A DNA stretch of 64,000 bases from an uncultured Flavobacteriaceae bacterium (GCA_947488345.1 CANKZQ010000002.1:186001-250000), one strand, 5' to 3'. Shown: positions 35,994 through 44,265, numbered from the stretch's first letter. Notes: generated from the letters alone by a model not told the origin. A program made the numbers and translations.

Positions 35994-36043
35994 GTAGAAA
36001 TACAAACATAGGAGGGAAGCATACTATGTATAGAATCGGTTGA
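35994..36043 (+). repeat. Dispersed intergenic repeat, copy at 36.0 kb
   Basis: ACAAACATAGGAGGGAAGCA (36002-36021) and the following TATGTATAGAATCGG resemble 39.9 kb (AACATAGGAGGTAAGCG..TTTAGAATC) and 44.3 kb (GACGTAGGTGGGAAGC..GTGTGGAAT). It lies just upstream of the AraC gene at 36065. Confidence 0.5.
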
Positions 36044-36064
36044 AAAATATTTCCTTAATTTTGA

Positions 36065-36811
36065 ATGAATACTTTCTTAATTATGGAATGTGCAACTATA
36101 TATTATGATAGGCCTCATTACTTTCCGATGCATTTACATCCGGACAGATATACCTTTTCCTATATAATAGATGGTGGCGCTTACCTGTTGAACAATAGAT
36201 CAGTATATACCTTAGAACAAGGTGATTTAGTAATTATACCTCCGTATGTGTCGCATCAAACCCTCATAGAAAGCTTTTTTCATTATAAGGTCATACGAGT
36301 TCCTAAATTACATTCATTTGTTGGTTTTGATCAAAAGAAAGGTGGATTAACAATAATAAGAAACAACCCTTTATACAAAGACCAATACGATCAATGGTTT
36401 GAAGCAGTTAGAAATAACACCACTGAAAACCGCGACGTTTCTAAAGTATTCGAACAATTTTTAGTAAGCGAAGACGGATCGTTATCGACTTCTAAAATTA
36501 TTTTAAAGAAGGCTTTAATTCATATCGAAAATAACTTTCATAGAAAAATATCAATAGAAGAGCTTTCAGATATCACACACTTAAGTGAAAGCCATTTTCA
36601 GCGTATTTTTAAGTCAAACATAGGAATTTCGCCCACGCGTTATCTGCAAAATCTACGCATAGAAAAAGCCAAGGAGCTTATCAAAATTAGAAATTCATTT
36701 ACAGACATTGCTTATGACACGGGTTTCTTTGATCAAAGTCATTTCAATAAATATTTCAAAATTAATGTTGGCATGATCCCAAAACGATATGCAGATATCG
36801 TTAAAAGATGA
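36065..36811 (+). CDS. AraC-family regulator with N-terminal cupin, next to dialkylglycine decarboxylase
   Basis: 248 residues. The N-terminal half is the AraC cupin (FPMHLHPDRYTFSYIIDGG, LEQGDLVIIPPYVSHQ). The C-terminal ~95 residues hold two HTH motifs (ISIEELSDITHLSESHFQRIF; IAYDTGFFDQSHFNKYFK) with the expected spacing. It is soluble, unlike the membrane AraC proteins elsewhere in this window. A TAATTTTG box (36056-36063) directly abuts the start; if it is the -7 element, translation may begin at the ATG 36083 instead. The dgdA-like gene starts 58 bp downstream, so this is a likely local regulator of amine or dialkylglycine use. Confidence 0.9.
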   Translation: MNTFLIMECATIYYDRPHYFPMHLHPDRYTFSYIIDGGAYLLNNRSVYTLEQGDLVIIPPYVSHQTLIESFFHYKVIRVPKLHSFVGFDQKKGGLTIIRNNPLYKDQYDQWFEAVRNNTTENRDVSKVFEQFLVSEDGSLSTSKIILKKALIHIENNFHRKISIEELSDITHLSESHFQRIFKSNIGISPTRYLQNLRIEKAKELIKIRNSFTDIAYDTGFFDQSHFNKYFKINVGMIPKRYADIVKR

Positions 36812-36869
36812 TAGAATTTTACAATTTTAAGAGGTAGTAATACCTGAACTTGCATAGAAAATTAAGATT

Positions 36870-38168
36870 ATGCAAGAATTAAATCCTCAAGAAGTCGAAG
36901 AAGCCCAAAACACGTTAATACGTTATTGTGGAGAGTTTTCACCAACTGTAATTGAAAAAGCTTTCGGAAGCTATATTTATGATAAAAATGGGAAGGCTAT
37001 TCTTGACTTCACATCGGGACAAATGTGTTCGGTTTTTGGGCATAACCATCCAAAATTTGTCGAAATAGCAGAGAATGCCGGGCAAGGAGCGATTCATTTG
37101 CTGAGTTCTATGTTATCACCACCGGTAATAAACCTTTCTAAACGCTTATCGAGTGAACTCCCAGAAAGCTTGTCTAAATGTATTTTTTTGAATACCGGCT
37201 CAGAGTCTAATGAAGTAGCCATTAGAATGGCTAAACTTGTTACAGGAGGCTTTGAAATTCTTGGATTGTCTGGTTCATGGCACGGTATGACAGCTGGTGC
37301 CCAATCGTATACCTATTCTAAAACAAGAAAAGGCTATGGACCACAGATACCTGGTAGTTTAATGATACCGGCTCCATACGAATATAGATGTCCGATTGCT
37401 CATTGTAAAGGAACTTGTGACAATACTTGCTTAGAAGTTGGAATGCAAATGGTAGATCAGCAATCTGTAGGTGCATACGCTGCATTCATAGCCGAACCCT
37501 TATTGAGTGCTGCTGGTATGATTGAGTTAAAACCAGATTATGTTAAACGACTCAAAGAATTGTGTGATGAGAGAGGTTTACTACTCATATTTGATGAAGC
37601 CCAAACTGCCTTGGGTCGTCTTGGAAGAACTTTTGCATTTGAAGATTATGATGTTGTACCAGATTTTTTAACACTCTCCAAAACACTAGGTGGGGGCATG
37701 CCTTTAGCGGCAATGGTTACAAGCAAAGAGATCGAAGCAGTATGTCATAACAAGGGTTTCGTATTTATTACTTCTCATGTTTCCGATCCCTTTTGTGCCT
37801 CCTTCGGTATGGCCGCTTTCGAAATACTTTATGAGCAAGAATTGGCGAAGGCAGCGATAGAAAAAGGGGCTTATTTAAAAGATCAATTAGTAGCATTACA
37901 AGAAAAACACGAGTGTATTGGAGATGTTCGAGGTAAAGGGTTGCTACTAGGTGTAGAAATAGTTAAAGACAGAGAAACGAAAGAACCAGACGATCACTTC
38001 GGGCATCAAATCTGTAGTCGTTGCTTAGAATTGGGTCTAAACATGAACATTGTGAGAATGAAAGGATATGGCAGTGTATTTAGAATTGCACCACCTTTAA
38101 CCATAAGTAAAGACGAAATAGATATTGGTATAGCTATAATCGATGAGGCCATACGTGATTGTTCTTAA
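36870..38168 (+). CDS. dgdA: 2,2-dialkylglycine decarboxylase (PLP class III aminotransferase fold)
   Basis: 432 residues. It closely follows the Burkholderia cepacia enzyme as I recall it: ILDFTSGQM (Gln51), SWHGMT (Trp137, Met140), FDEAQT for the PLP pyridine contact, and LSKTLGGGMPLAA with Lys271 as the Schiff-base Lys, each one position before the published Gln52, Trp138, Met141 and Lys272. The C-terminal GDVRGKGLLLGVEIVKDR and FRIAPPLT also match. The enzyme decarboxylates 2-aminoisobutyrate-type amino acids and transaminates pyruvate in the cytosol. It has a four-Cys insert (C174, C179, C183, C187), and the residue equal to Ser215 appears to be Ala214; specificity may therefore differ. 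Preceded by its probable AraC regulator. Confidence 0.85.
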   Translation: MQELNPQEVEEAQNTLIRYCGEFSPTVIEKAFGSYIYDKNGKAILDFTSGQMCSVFGHNHPKFVEIAENAGQGAIHLLSSMLSPPVINLSKRLSSELPESLSKCIFLNTGSESNEVAIRMAKLVTGGFEILGLSGSWHGMTAGAQSYTYSKTRKGYGPQIPGSLMIPAPYEYRCPIAHCKGTCDNTCLEVGMQMVDQQSVGAYAAFIAEPLLSAAGMIELKPDYVKRLKELCDERGLLLIFDEAQTALGRLGRTFAFEDYDVVPDFLTLSKTLGGGMPLAAMVTSKEIEAVCHNKGFVFITSHVSDPFCASFGMAAFEILYEQELAKAAIEKGAYLKDQLVALQEKHECIGDVRGKGLLLGVEIVKDRETKEPDDHFGHQICSRCLELGLNMNIVRMKGYGSVFRIAPPLTISKDEIDIGIAIIDEAIRDCS

Positions 38169-38409
38169 CAGAATTAATTTGTGGTAAAATAGTTTATTCA
38201 GTGACTGAAATGGATATACAAAACTTTGATTCAAACAATAATTCATGAACTCCTATTAAAAAATAGGGGTGATGCGATTAAATACTCTTTCTGCTAAATC
38301 GAGTTTACCAGATTTATAAACTCCATTAAAAAAAAGTGAAAATCACATGAATAAATGTGTGTGGAATGGGATTTATAACTAAAAAAGCTTGTATAGGTTT
38401 TGTATAGGC

Positions 38410-38447
38410 TACTAAACTATAACCTGAAGTTAAGTTTAGTATTTTTG
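38410..38447 (+). promoter_or_regulatory. Inverted repeat overlapping a -7 box upstream of the GH16 gene
   Basis: TACTAAACT (38410-38418) and AGTTTAGTA (38433-38441) form a perfect 9-bp inverted repeat whose right arm runs into TATTTTTG (38440-38447), a TAnnTTTG match 17 bp before the ATG. A short direct repeat TTGTATAGG/TTGTATAGG (about 38389-38408) lies just upstream. This is likely an operator/promoter for the glucanase. Confidence 0.55.
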
Positions 38448-38463
38448 AAAAAAACTAAATTAC

Positions 38464-39546
38464 ATGAAAACCAAGTATAAATTCACAATTATCATTTTTC
38501 TAATTACATTTCAAGTTTCTAGTCAAGAGTTAGATGTAATTTATACAGAATTAGTATGGTCTGATGAATTTAATGGCGACGGCAATATTGACGCAACGAA
38601 ATGGCACCATCAAACAAAAGGGCCAAATGGAGGTAGATGGTTTAATGGTGAACTACAGCATTATACCAATCGTACTAACAACTCCTATGTTATTAATGGT
38701 AACCTAAATATTGTTGCTAAAAAAGAGACCTTCACGCAAGATGGAATCACTTTAGATTATACTTCTGCAAGGCTTAATTCAAAATTTGCTTTCACCTATG
38801 GTAGAGTTGACGTACGAGCGAAACTTCCTTTCGGGAATGGCACTTGGCCTGCAATTTGGACTTTAGGCAAAAACATTACTGAACAAGGAGCTTATTGGCA
38901 AGAACAAGGTTTTGGAACTACTGGATGGCCTGCTTGTGGCGAAATAGATATAATGGAACACGGGTTACATGCAACTAATGATGTTTCGTGCGCTTTACAT
39001 ACACCCTCTAGCTCAGGAAACACGATGAATACATCGACCAAAACACTTTCTAATGTTGCAGAAAATTTTCATGTGTATTCTATGAATTGGTCCCCAAATC
39101 AAATCACTTTTTTGATTGATGATGTTGCTTATTATACCTACAACCCTTCTATTAAAAACAGCAGTACATGGCCGTTTGATTTAGATCAATTCTTATTACT
39201 TAATATTGCTATGGGCGGTTTTTCTGGCACAATAGATGCTGATTTTTCAGAAAGTAAGATGGTGATAGATTACGTTAGAATTTATCAAAATAGCACCTTA
39301 AGTGTAGATGATGTATTTGCTGAGAAGTTTTCTATTTATTCTAATCCTACATCAGGTTTTATAACCATTTATACAAATGAGAACATTGATAAAGTAGCAC
39401 TATACTCCACTTTAGGGCAATTAATACTAAATAGAAATAATACTACAAAACAAATTAATACAAAACACCTAAAATCTGGAATATATATATTAAAAATTTA
39501 TTCTGGAAATAAGACAGTAACTAAGAAAATTATAATAAGTCAATAA
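38464..39546 (+). CDS. GH16 family glycoside hydrolase with T9SS C-terminal sorting domain
   Basis: 360 residues. A signal peptide ends near VSSQE. The GH16 domain (about 28-275) opens with LVWSDEFNG and has the catalytic signature GEIDIME (nucleophile E160, D162, acid/base E165), flanked by WPACGE and HG, typical of laminarinase/licheninase-type enzymes. The last ~75 residues (YSNPTSGFITIYT, LKSGIYILKI, KTVTKKIIIS) are a type A sorting domain recognised by the type IX secretion system, so the enzyme is surface-bound or released. It should cut beta-1,3- or beta-1,3/1,4-glucan; the exact polysaccharide is not determined. No SusC/D neighbours are present, so it is not part of an obvious PUL. 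Confidence 0.92.
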   Translation: MKTKYKFTIIIFLITFQVSSQELDVIYTELVWSDEFNGDGNIDATKWHHQTKGPNGGRWFNGELQHYTNRTNNSYVINGNLNIVAKKETFTQDGITLDYTSARLNSKFAFTYGRVDVRAKLPFGNGTWPAIWTLGKNITEQGAYWQEQGFGTTGWPACGEIDIMEHGLHATNDVSCALHTPSSSGNTMNTSTKTLSNVAENFHVYSMNWSPNQITFLIDDVAYYTYNPSIKNSSTWPFDLDQFLLLNIAMGGFSGTIDADFSESKMVIDYVRIYQNSTLSVDDVFAEKFSIYSNPTSGFITIYTNENIDKVALYSTLGQLILNRNNTTKQINTKHLKSGIYILKIYSGNKTVTKKIIISQ

Positions 39547-39579
39547 GTCGATTTTCTTGTTGATATAAAGCTAAAGTAC

Positions 39580-39600
39580 TATATCTATAATTATGTGTAA
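39580..39600 (+). repeat. 21-bp direct repeat, left copy (possible island boundary)
   Basis: This sequence, beginning TATATCTATAATTATG and ending TGTAA, is identical to 49840-49860, and both are preceded by CTAAAG about 10 bp upstream. The two copies lie 10.26 kb apart in the same orientation and bracket the Shedu, toxin-antitoxin and ubiquitin-like genes. No integrase is seen between them. Confidence 0.6.
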
Positions 39601-39862
39601 GTTGCGCACGGCAATTATATGTTTTATTTGAGTTCGTAAATAGTAGTATTAGTATAGTTATATGTTGTTTTGCTTTGTTCACTTCCTTTTGACTTTATAT
39701 TGAATGAGCTCATGAATCTTTATATGATATTTGGCTTTCGTCGAATCTTATTCTTCGATTTATTCACTAGATTTCTATTGTTTTAGAGGATCTCATGAAT
39801 ATTAAAATAGTTCCCTATTTTAATATTTGGTAAAAGCAATTATATCTACAATTCTTTATAAA

Positions 39863-39950
39863 GTTTTCCTTTGGGAGTTTATCTACAAAAGTTAATGAAA
39901 CATTCATTAAGCAAACCAACATAGGAGGTAAGCGAATTGTTTAGAATCAA
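39863..39950 (+). repeat. ~90-bp intergenic repeat, copy 1
   Basis: Aligns with 44281-44368 over about 88 bp, sharing AAGTTTAT/GAGTTTAT, AATG.AACA, TTA.GCAAACC.AC.TAGG.GG.AAGC and GAAT blocks. Shorter relatives occur at 35994 and 29118. Function unknown. Confidence 0.5.
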
Positions 39951-39975
39951 CTTAGAAATTATAATAACATCAAAT

Positions 39976-40701
39976 TTACTCTTTGTTTTTTTCTTTATTC
40001 TCAGCAACGGACCTCTCAAGGTTTTTAAACGATTCACTAAGACTAGCTATATATGAAATCAAAACATTATTCATGTTTTTGGCATTTGTTTTTATTGCAA
40101 TAACGCTCGAATATACTTCTTTTAAGTTTTCAACATATAATTTTGCATCATCTATTTTCATTGTCTTTTTAGCAACATTTACATCACCTAAAGTAGAACT
40201 AATATTTATCAAGTGCTCATCTATATTTTCACTAAAAGTGAATATTTGTTTGCCTACAGTATTAGCTGCTGATCCTTTTGTTGCGGCAAGAATTGCTTTC
40301 TTTTTATCATTTAGTTGATTCCACCTTTTCTTGAATTCTATTGCAATCCTTATATTGGATTTTTGTCTATCTGCCTTTAAGATATCTTCAAGAAAAAAGT
40401 TATTACTTAGAGATTCCATAGCACCAATATCATCAAACAAATTACTAGAAACCGCGAACACTTTATTAACCCTTTCTAAATTTGAAATATCTTTATTTAA
40501 ATCTTGAATTGAGGTTCTAACTATTGCAGGTAGCTCTTCCTTTGCTGCCCTCTTCTGTCGATTGGAAGCTTTATCACCAAATATTTTTTCCACTAATGGT
40601 ATAACTAATTTACCAATGGTCTCTATAGTTTCAATTTGAGCATTAACTGAAGTACTTATTGTAAAAAATAATACAATTAATAAAGTTCTAAATTTTTTCA
40701 T
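39976..40701 (-). CDS. Exported, mostly helical protein of unknown function (second gene of the 22-bp-array operon)
   Basis: 241 residues with a signal peptide ending SVNAQ. The mature part is nearly all amphipathic helix with long heptad-like stretches (TSIQDLNKDISNLERVNKVF, LYVENLKEVYSSVIAIKTN) and no Cys. An N-terminal segment IGKLVIPLVEKIFGDK is moderately hydrophobic. The overall look is a helical-bundle exported protein. Pore-forming helical toxins can look like this, but so do many other proteins, so no function is assigned. It lies 25 bp downstream of the lipoprotein gene at 40727-41716 and very probably shares its promoter at 41.77 kb. Confidence 0.78.
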   Translation of the reverse strand: MKKFRTLLIVLFFTISTSVNAQIETIETIGKLVIPLVEKIFGDKASNRQKRAAKEELPAIVRTSIQDLNKDISNLERVNKVFAVSSNLFDDIGAMESLSNNFFLEDILKADRQKSNIRIAIEFKKRWNQLNDKKKAILAATKGSAANTVGKQIFTFSENIDEHLINISSTLGDVNVAKKTMKIDDAKLYVENLKEVYSSVIAIKTNAKNMNNVLISYIASLSESFKNLERSVAENKEKNKE

Positions 40702-40726
40702 GACTTGTAAGGTTTGATGATTAATG

Positions 40727-41716
40727 TTATTTATTTTTAAAAATTATAGTCTCGTTTAATTTAAGTTTATCATAATGAGCATCTCTATATTTTAAAATAC
40801 CTTTTTGTTGTAATAAATATGGATTATCATTATTAGCAATAGCATCTTTTAACAATTTTTTTGCCATCTCATTGAAGTCTCTAATGCTATTTTCAAGGAG
40901 GCTTTCATAATGTTTTTTAAAATTATCAATGTCAGAATTTTCGCTCAAAGATTTAAGATGGGTAATAGCCTTCTCATCATGATCGAATGCATCTTTAGGA
41001 GGTCCATTTTTGTAACAACAATTATTTATTTTATTTAAAAAAGAAAAGTAGTCAGATGTTAATGATTTTAAAAACTTGTACCTTTTTGGTTCATCTTTAC
41101 ATTTTTTATTTGCCTCATCTTTTAAACTCATTAATTTTAACCAGTCAATATAAATTTGTTTAATCGTTTTTTTTAAATTTTCAGACCCGGTACCTTCATT
41201 AATAACTTCAATATTTCTTAAATTGAAAATTATTGCTCCTGTACTAACAATTATATCTTTTAGTAAATAATTTGCCATTGAATAATCAACAATATTGGCC
41301 TTATATTCTATCCCTTTCATACTAAGTTCTGAATTCGAAAATAATGTACTATCGAGTGGTTTAAAAAAATACAATTTTTGTTCAATCAAATTATTAATGG
41401 ACTCTAAAGAATGTTGATTCAACAGCACTTTGGAGTTCTTAGATAAGGAAAAAGCGCTATCTACTGCTTCGTTTAAAGATTTTATCTCATTTTCAAAAAC
41501 CCCATCAATCAATTGAGCATTTTCTTTAAATATTGGTTTGTAATGTATTTGGTAATCATCTCTTTCGTCTCTTGCATTGCTTTCAGCTTCAATATCTTGT
41601 CCATTGACATGCTCTATCCCGTCGAAGGCACTATCGGCTCCTTCTTTTACTTCTTTACATGAATGAATGATAAGTATTAAAATGATCTTAAATAATAGAA
41701 TTTGTTTATTTTTCAT
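40727..41716 (-). CDS. Helical lipoprotein of unknown function (first gene of the 22-bp-array operon)
   Basis: 329 residues with a lipoprotein signal (IIHSC at residues 16-20). The mature part is rich in Lys, Asn, Glu and Asp, mainly helical, with a short Cys cluster (KCKDEP, NNCCYKNG). No domain is recognised. Promoter copy 4 of the 22-bp repeat family lies directly upstream, reading toward this gene. The next gene encodes another helical exported protein, so the two may work together (inference). Its strong A/T bias matches the neighbouring island genes more than the flanking 50-60 kb genes. Confidence 0.78.
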   Translation of the reverse strand: MKNKQILLFKIILILIIHSCKEVKEGADSAFDGIEHVNGQDIEAESNARDERDDYQIHYKPIFKENAQLIDGVFENEIKSLNEAVDSAFSLSKNSKVLLNQHSLESINNLIEQKLYFFKPLDSTLFSNSELSMKGIEYKANIVDYSMANYLLKDIIVSTGAIIFNLRNIEVINEGTGSENLKKTIKQIYIDWLKLMSLKDEANKKCKDEPKRYKFLKSLTSDYFSFLNKINNCCYKNGPPKDAFDHDEKAITHLKSLSENSDIDNFKKHYESLLENSIRDFNEMAKKLLKDAIANNDNPYLLQQKGILKYRDAHYDKLKLNETIIFKNK

Positions 41717-41739
41717 GGAATTTAATGGCTAGGCAGGTA

Positions 41740-41826
41740 AAATTGTATTTTTTTTTAATATGAGTCAACAGGATTTTCCCCTTTTTTTAACAGGATTTTT
41801 CTCTTGTCATTTAGGGTGTTTTTCCT
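41740..41826 (-). promoter_or_regulatory. Promoter with three 22-bp-spaced units (copy 4, minus strand)
   Basis: Read on the minus strand, CCT-type halves lie opposite AGG at 41770-41772, AGG at 41792-41794 and GGG at 41814-41816 (22-bp period). The AGG-like halves lie opposite CCT at 41780-41782, CTC at 41801-41803 and CCT at 41824-41826. One base beyond the last CCT is TTGAC (TTG 41766-41768), and TACAATTT (41747-41740) is a weak -7 box. This mirrors copies 1-3 and drives the lipoprotein at 41716. Confidence 0.72.
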
Positions 41827-42001
41827 CTTTAAAAGGTCTTGTTAAAATATTAATTTAGTAGGTTATTCTAATAGTAAGGTAATTCCTTTAATTTAGAGTA
41901 ATAAGTAGAATATCTATAAATTAATTGAGAAAGAAATGTTTATGATCACAAAGAAAAGCACGTTATTTATAACTAATTCTAAATAGTTTGAGTTTATTAC
42001 T

Positions 42002-43474
42002 ATGGCAAAAATATTGGTAATAGAAGATGAAAGTGCAATTAGGAGAGTGTTAGTTAAAATTCTAACAGAAGAAAGCGACACCTATCAAGTTGTTGAAGCA
42101 GAAAACGGGGAAATCGGAATTGAAATTTTTGAAAAACAAGATTTTGATTTGGTGCTTTGTGATATTAAAATGCCTAAAATGGGTGGTGTAGAAGTCCTTG
42201 AAAGGGCGAAAAGAAGTAAACCCCTTATTCCATTTATTATGTTATCTGGACATGGCAATTTAGATACAGCTGTGAAAACTATGCGGCTTGGTGCATATGA
42301 TTACATTAGTAAACCTCCAGATCTAAATCGCTTCCTTTCTTCAATTACGGAGGCGCTAGAAGATAAATTTACGTTTAAAGAGCAACAAAATACAGTTCAT
42401 CAAACAGAAAATTCAAAAGTAAAAGTATTATTAATTGAAGATGAAGTAGCAACGAGAAGAGTTTTAGTAAACCTATTAAGAAAAGAAAACGATATCTATG
42501 AAGTTTCTGAAGCTGAAGATGGATTAAAAGGAATAGAAATTTTTGAAAGACAAGATTTTGATTTGGTACTTTGTGATATTAAAATGCCTAAAATGAATGG
42601 TCTAGAGGTTCTAGAAAGAGCAAAAAAAATCAAGCCTCAAGTCCCTTTTATTATGGTGTCGGGGCATGGTGATCTCGATGTTGCTGTAAATACCATGAGA
42701 CTTGGAGCATATGATTATATTAGTAAACCTCCAGATTTAAATCGTCTATTTAATACTATTAAGAATGCTGTTGGAGATAGAAATCAAGAGAATAACGAAA
42801 TCGGTCAAGAACAGAGTTTAATAGCAGTAGCATATATTGATGGCAAACTAAGATGTATTCGGATTAGTCGAGATGGTGATTATGCTTTGGTGGATAAAAA
42901 AAATTACTACCATAATATTTTATACCCTAATTTTTTACATGTAATACAATTAAAACAGGCCGTTGAAGAATTTGAATATTTAATTAATAATCCAAAGACA
43001 AGAGAGCAAGATTTACAAGTTTTTTTTGAGAAAAACCCTGAATTCATCTTGAATGATGATTATCGTGTGGCACACTCGAAAATTATTCTAAGCAATAAAA
43101 ATAACGTTAACTTAATTCCAGATTTTATCCTAGAACCATATGATAATAAACATATGTCAGACTTACTCGAATTAAAACTTCCAAAAACAAAAGTTTATAC
43201 GTTAAAAAAGAATAGATATAGATACTCTAGTGCAGTTTTTGAAGCCTGTGCCCAACTAAGAGAGTATTCCACTTACTTTGAAGAAGAGTTTAACAGGAAG
43301 AGAATATTAGGTAGACATGGATTACATCTTTATAAACCAAATATGTTGGTTATTATAGGTAGACAAAGCAATCTAGATCCGGTGCAAATAAAAAAGATTC
43401 ATAACGACTTGTCAAATCTGAAGTTAATTAGTTATGATGAAGTATTAAATAAGATGAAACGAAAGCTAAAATAG
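42002..43474 (+). CDS. Double CheY-type receiver fused to a Shedu-like (DUF4263) nuclease domain
   Basis: 490 residues, cytosolic. Residues ~2-118 and ~140-256 are two response-regulator receivers, each with IEDE pockets, the DLVLCDIKMPKM phospho-Asp motif (D54 in the first) and YDYISKPP with the conserved Lys. A linker follows, then a C-terminal domain (about 330-485) with the Shedu/DUF4263 layout: EQDLQVFFEKNPEFIL, IPDFIL, DLLELKLP (the D...ExK core of a PD-(D/E)xK nuclease) and ACAQLREYS. Shedu proteins are anti-phage nucleases. Coupling one to phospho-receivers suggests control by a histidine kinase not encoded in this window. The gene stands alone between the 41.8-kb array and a lipoprotein gene. 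Confidence 0.83.
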   Translation: MAKILVIEDESAIRRVLVKILTEESDTYQVVEAENGEIGIEIFEKQDFDLVLCDIKMPKMGGVEVLERAKRSKPLIPFIMLSGHGNLDTAVKTMRLGAYDYISKPPDLNRFLSSITEALEDKFTFKEQQNTVHQTENSKVKVLLIEDEVATRRVLVNLLRKENDIYEVSEAEDGLKGIEIFERQDFDLVLCDIKMPKMNGLEVLERAKKIKPQVPFIMVSGHGDLDVAVNTMRLGAYDYISKPPDLNRLFNTIKNAVGDRNQENNEIGQEQSLIAVAYIDGKLRCIRISRDGDYALVDKKNYYHNILYPNFLHVIQLKQAVEEFEYLINNPKTREQDLQVFFEKNPEFILNDDYRVAHSKIILSNKNNVNLIPDFILEPYDNKHMSDLLELKLPKTKVYTLKKNRYRYSSAVFEACAQLREYSTYFEEEFNRKRILGRHGLHLYKPNMLVIIGRQSNLDPVQIKKIHNDLSNLKLISYDEVLNKMKRKLK

Positions 43475-43575
43475 TATTTTACCTGTATCTTTAATCGCTT
43501 AGCAACTAGTCACGCAAATAATCGAATAAAAGTTAACCTTGATTTTTAATATACAATCATAAAACATTATTACAT

Positions 43576-44085
43576 ATGAAAAAGAGTATTCAATTGTTAA
43601 TGCTAATAATTCTTCTTTCATGTAGTAGCGAAGACGCGCCTGAGATTCTAACAACAACAATTGTGCACAGCGTTACTGTTAGGCTTCCAGAAACTTCAGG
43701 GTCTCGTACAATATATTCAGATTTCGACTTCGAAGATTTAGATTCCTTCATTACTAATTCGAGTAAAATAACAGATGTTAAAGTGAATTCTCTTAGTTAT
43801 AAGTTCAAAAATCTTACAGGTAATTCAGAGGTTGATATGTATTCTTATAGAATATATGTGAATGGTCGGATGATTGAGGAAGTTTCTGACCCCATTAGTT
43901 TAATTCAGGCTGTCAGACAAGGGACTGTTTTTAAAATTGAAAGCGATTCATTATTTGATGATGTGGCAACACATATATTAATTAATCCCGTAGTCGTTGT
44001 TCGTTCAAGTGGATGGGTTCAGTCTGATGAAAGCCCTGCTAATTTTGATATTGAAGTTACTATTGGTGTAACCGCGACTTTTTGA
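43576..44085 (+). CDS. Lipoprotein of unknown function
   Basis: 169 residues with a lipoprotein signal (IILLSC, Cys16, followed by SSED). The mature domain is beta-rich (TTIVHSVTVRLPE, YRIYVNGRMIEEV, FDIEVTIGVTATF) and acidic at its start, with no further Cys. It looks like a small beta-sandwich surface or periplasmic lipoprotein. No family recognised. It follows the receiver-Shedu gene by 101 bp and may or may not share its transcript. Confidence 0.72.
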   Translation: MKKSIQLLMLIILLSCSSEDAPEILTTTIVHSVTVRLPETSGSRTIYSDFDFEDLDSFITNSSKITDVKVNSLSYKFKNLTGNSEVDMYSYRIYVNGRMIEEVSDPISLIQAVRQGTVFKIESDSLFDDVATHILINPVVVVRSSGWVQSDESPANFDIEVTIGVTATF

Positions 44086-44234
44086 CTTAATTTTATTACA
44101 ATCAAACGTGAACGTCATCTTTACTTTATCATTTTTGTAAAAAGATAGTATTAAATAAAGTATAATGCAGAAGAGTGCAGCTACGCACGAATTTACTGCC
44201 ATTCAAGAAAGTGCACTATAACTTACTACATTAT

Positions 44235-44265
44235 GTTACTTTGCTTTGGAAAAGCAAAATGTAAC
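44235..44265. repeat. Stem-loop GTTACTTTGCTTT / AAAGCAAAATGTAAC
   Basis: GTTACTTTGCTTT (44235-44247) pairs with AAAGCAAAATGTAAC (44251-44265) apart from one bulge. GTTAC...GTAAC hairpins of this type are dispersed in many Flavobacteriia intergenic regions. It could serve as a terminator of either strand. Confidence 0.5.

Larger units (their letters stand above)
39547..39975. other. 429-bp AT-rich gap with a 21-bp repeat and a dispersed repeat
   Basis: No gene seen. It contains the left copy of a 21-bp direct repeat (39580-39600) and a copy of a ~90-bp intergenic repeat (39863-39950) related to 44281-44368. It may mark the left edge of the 39.6-49.9 kb island. Confidence 0.55.

Noticed and set aside
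41834-41887. Further AGG/CCT units (AGGTAATTCCT) as a promoter for the receiver-Shedu gene
   Set aside because: Spacing is irregular (26 and 17 bp) and no TTG follows at the fixed distance, so it does not fit the pattern of the four accepted copies.
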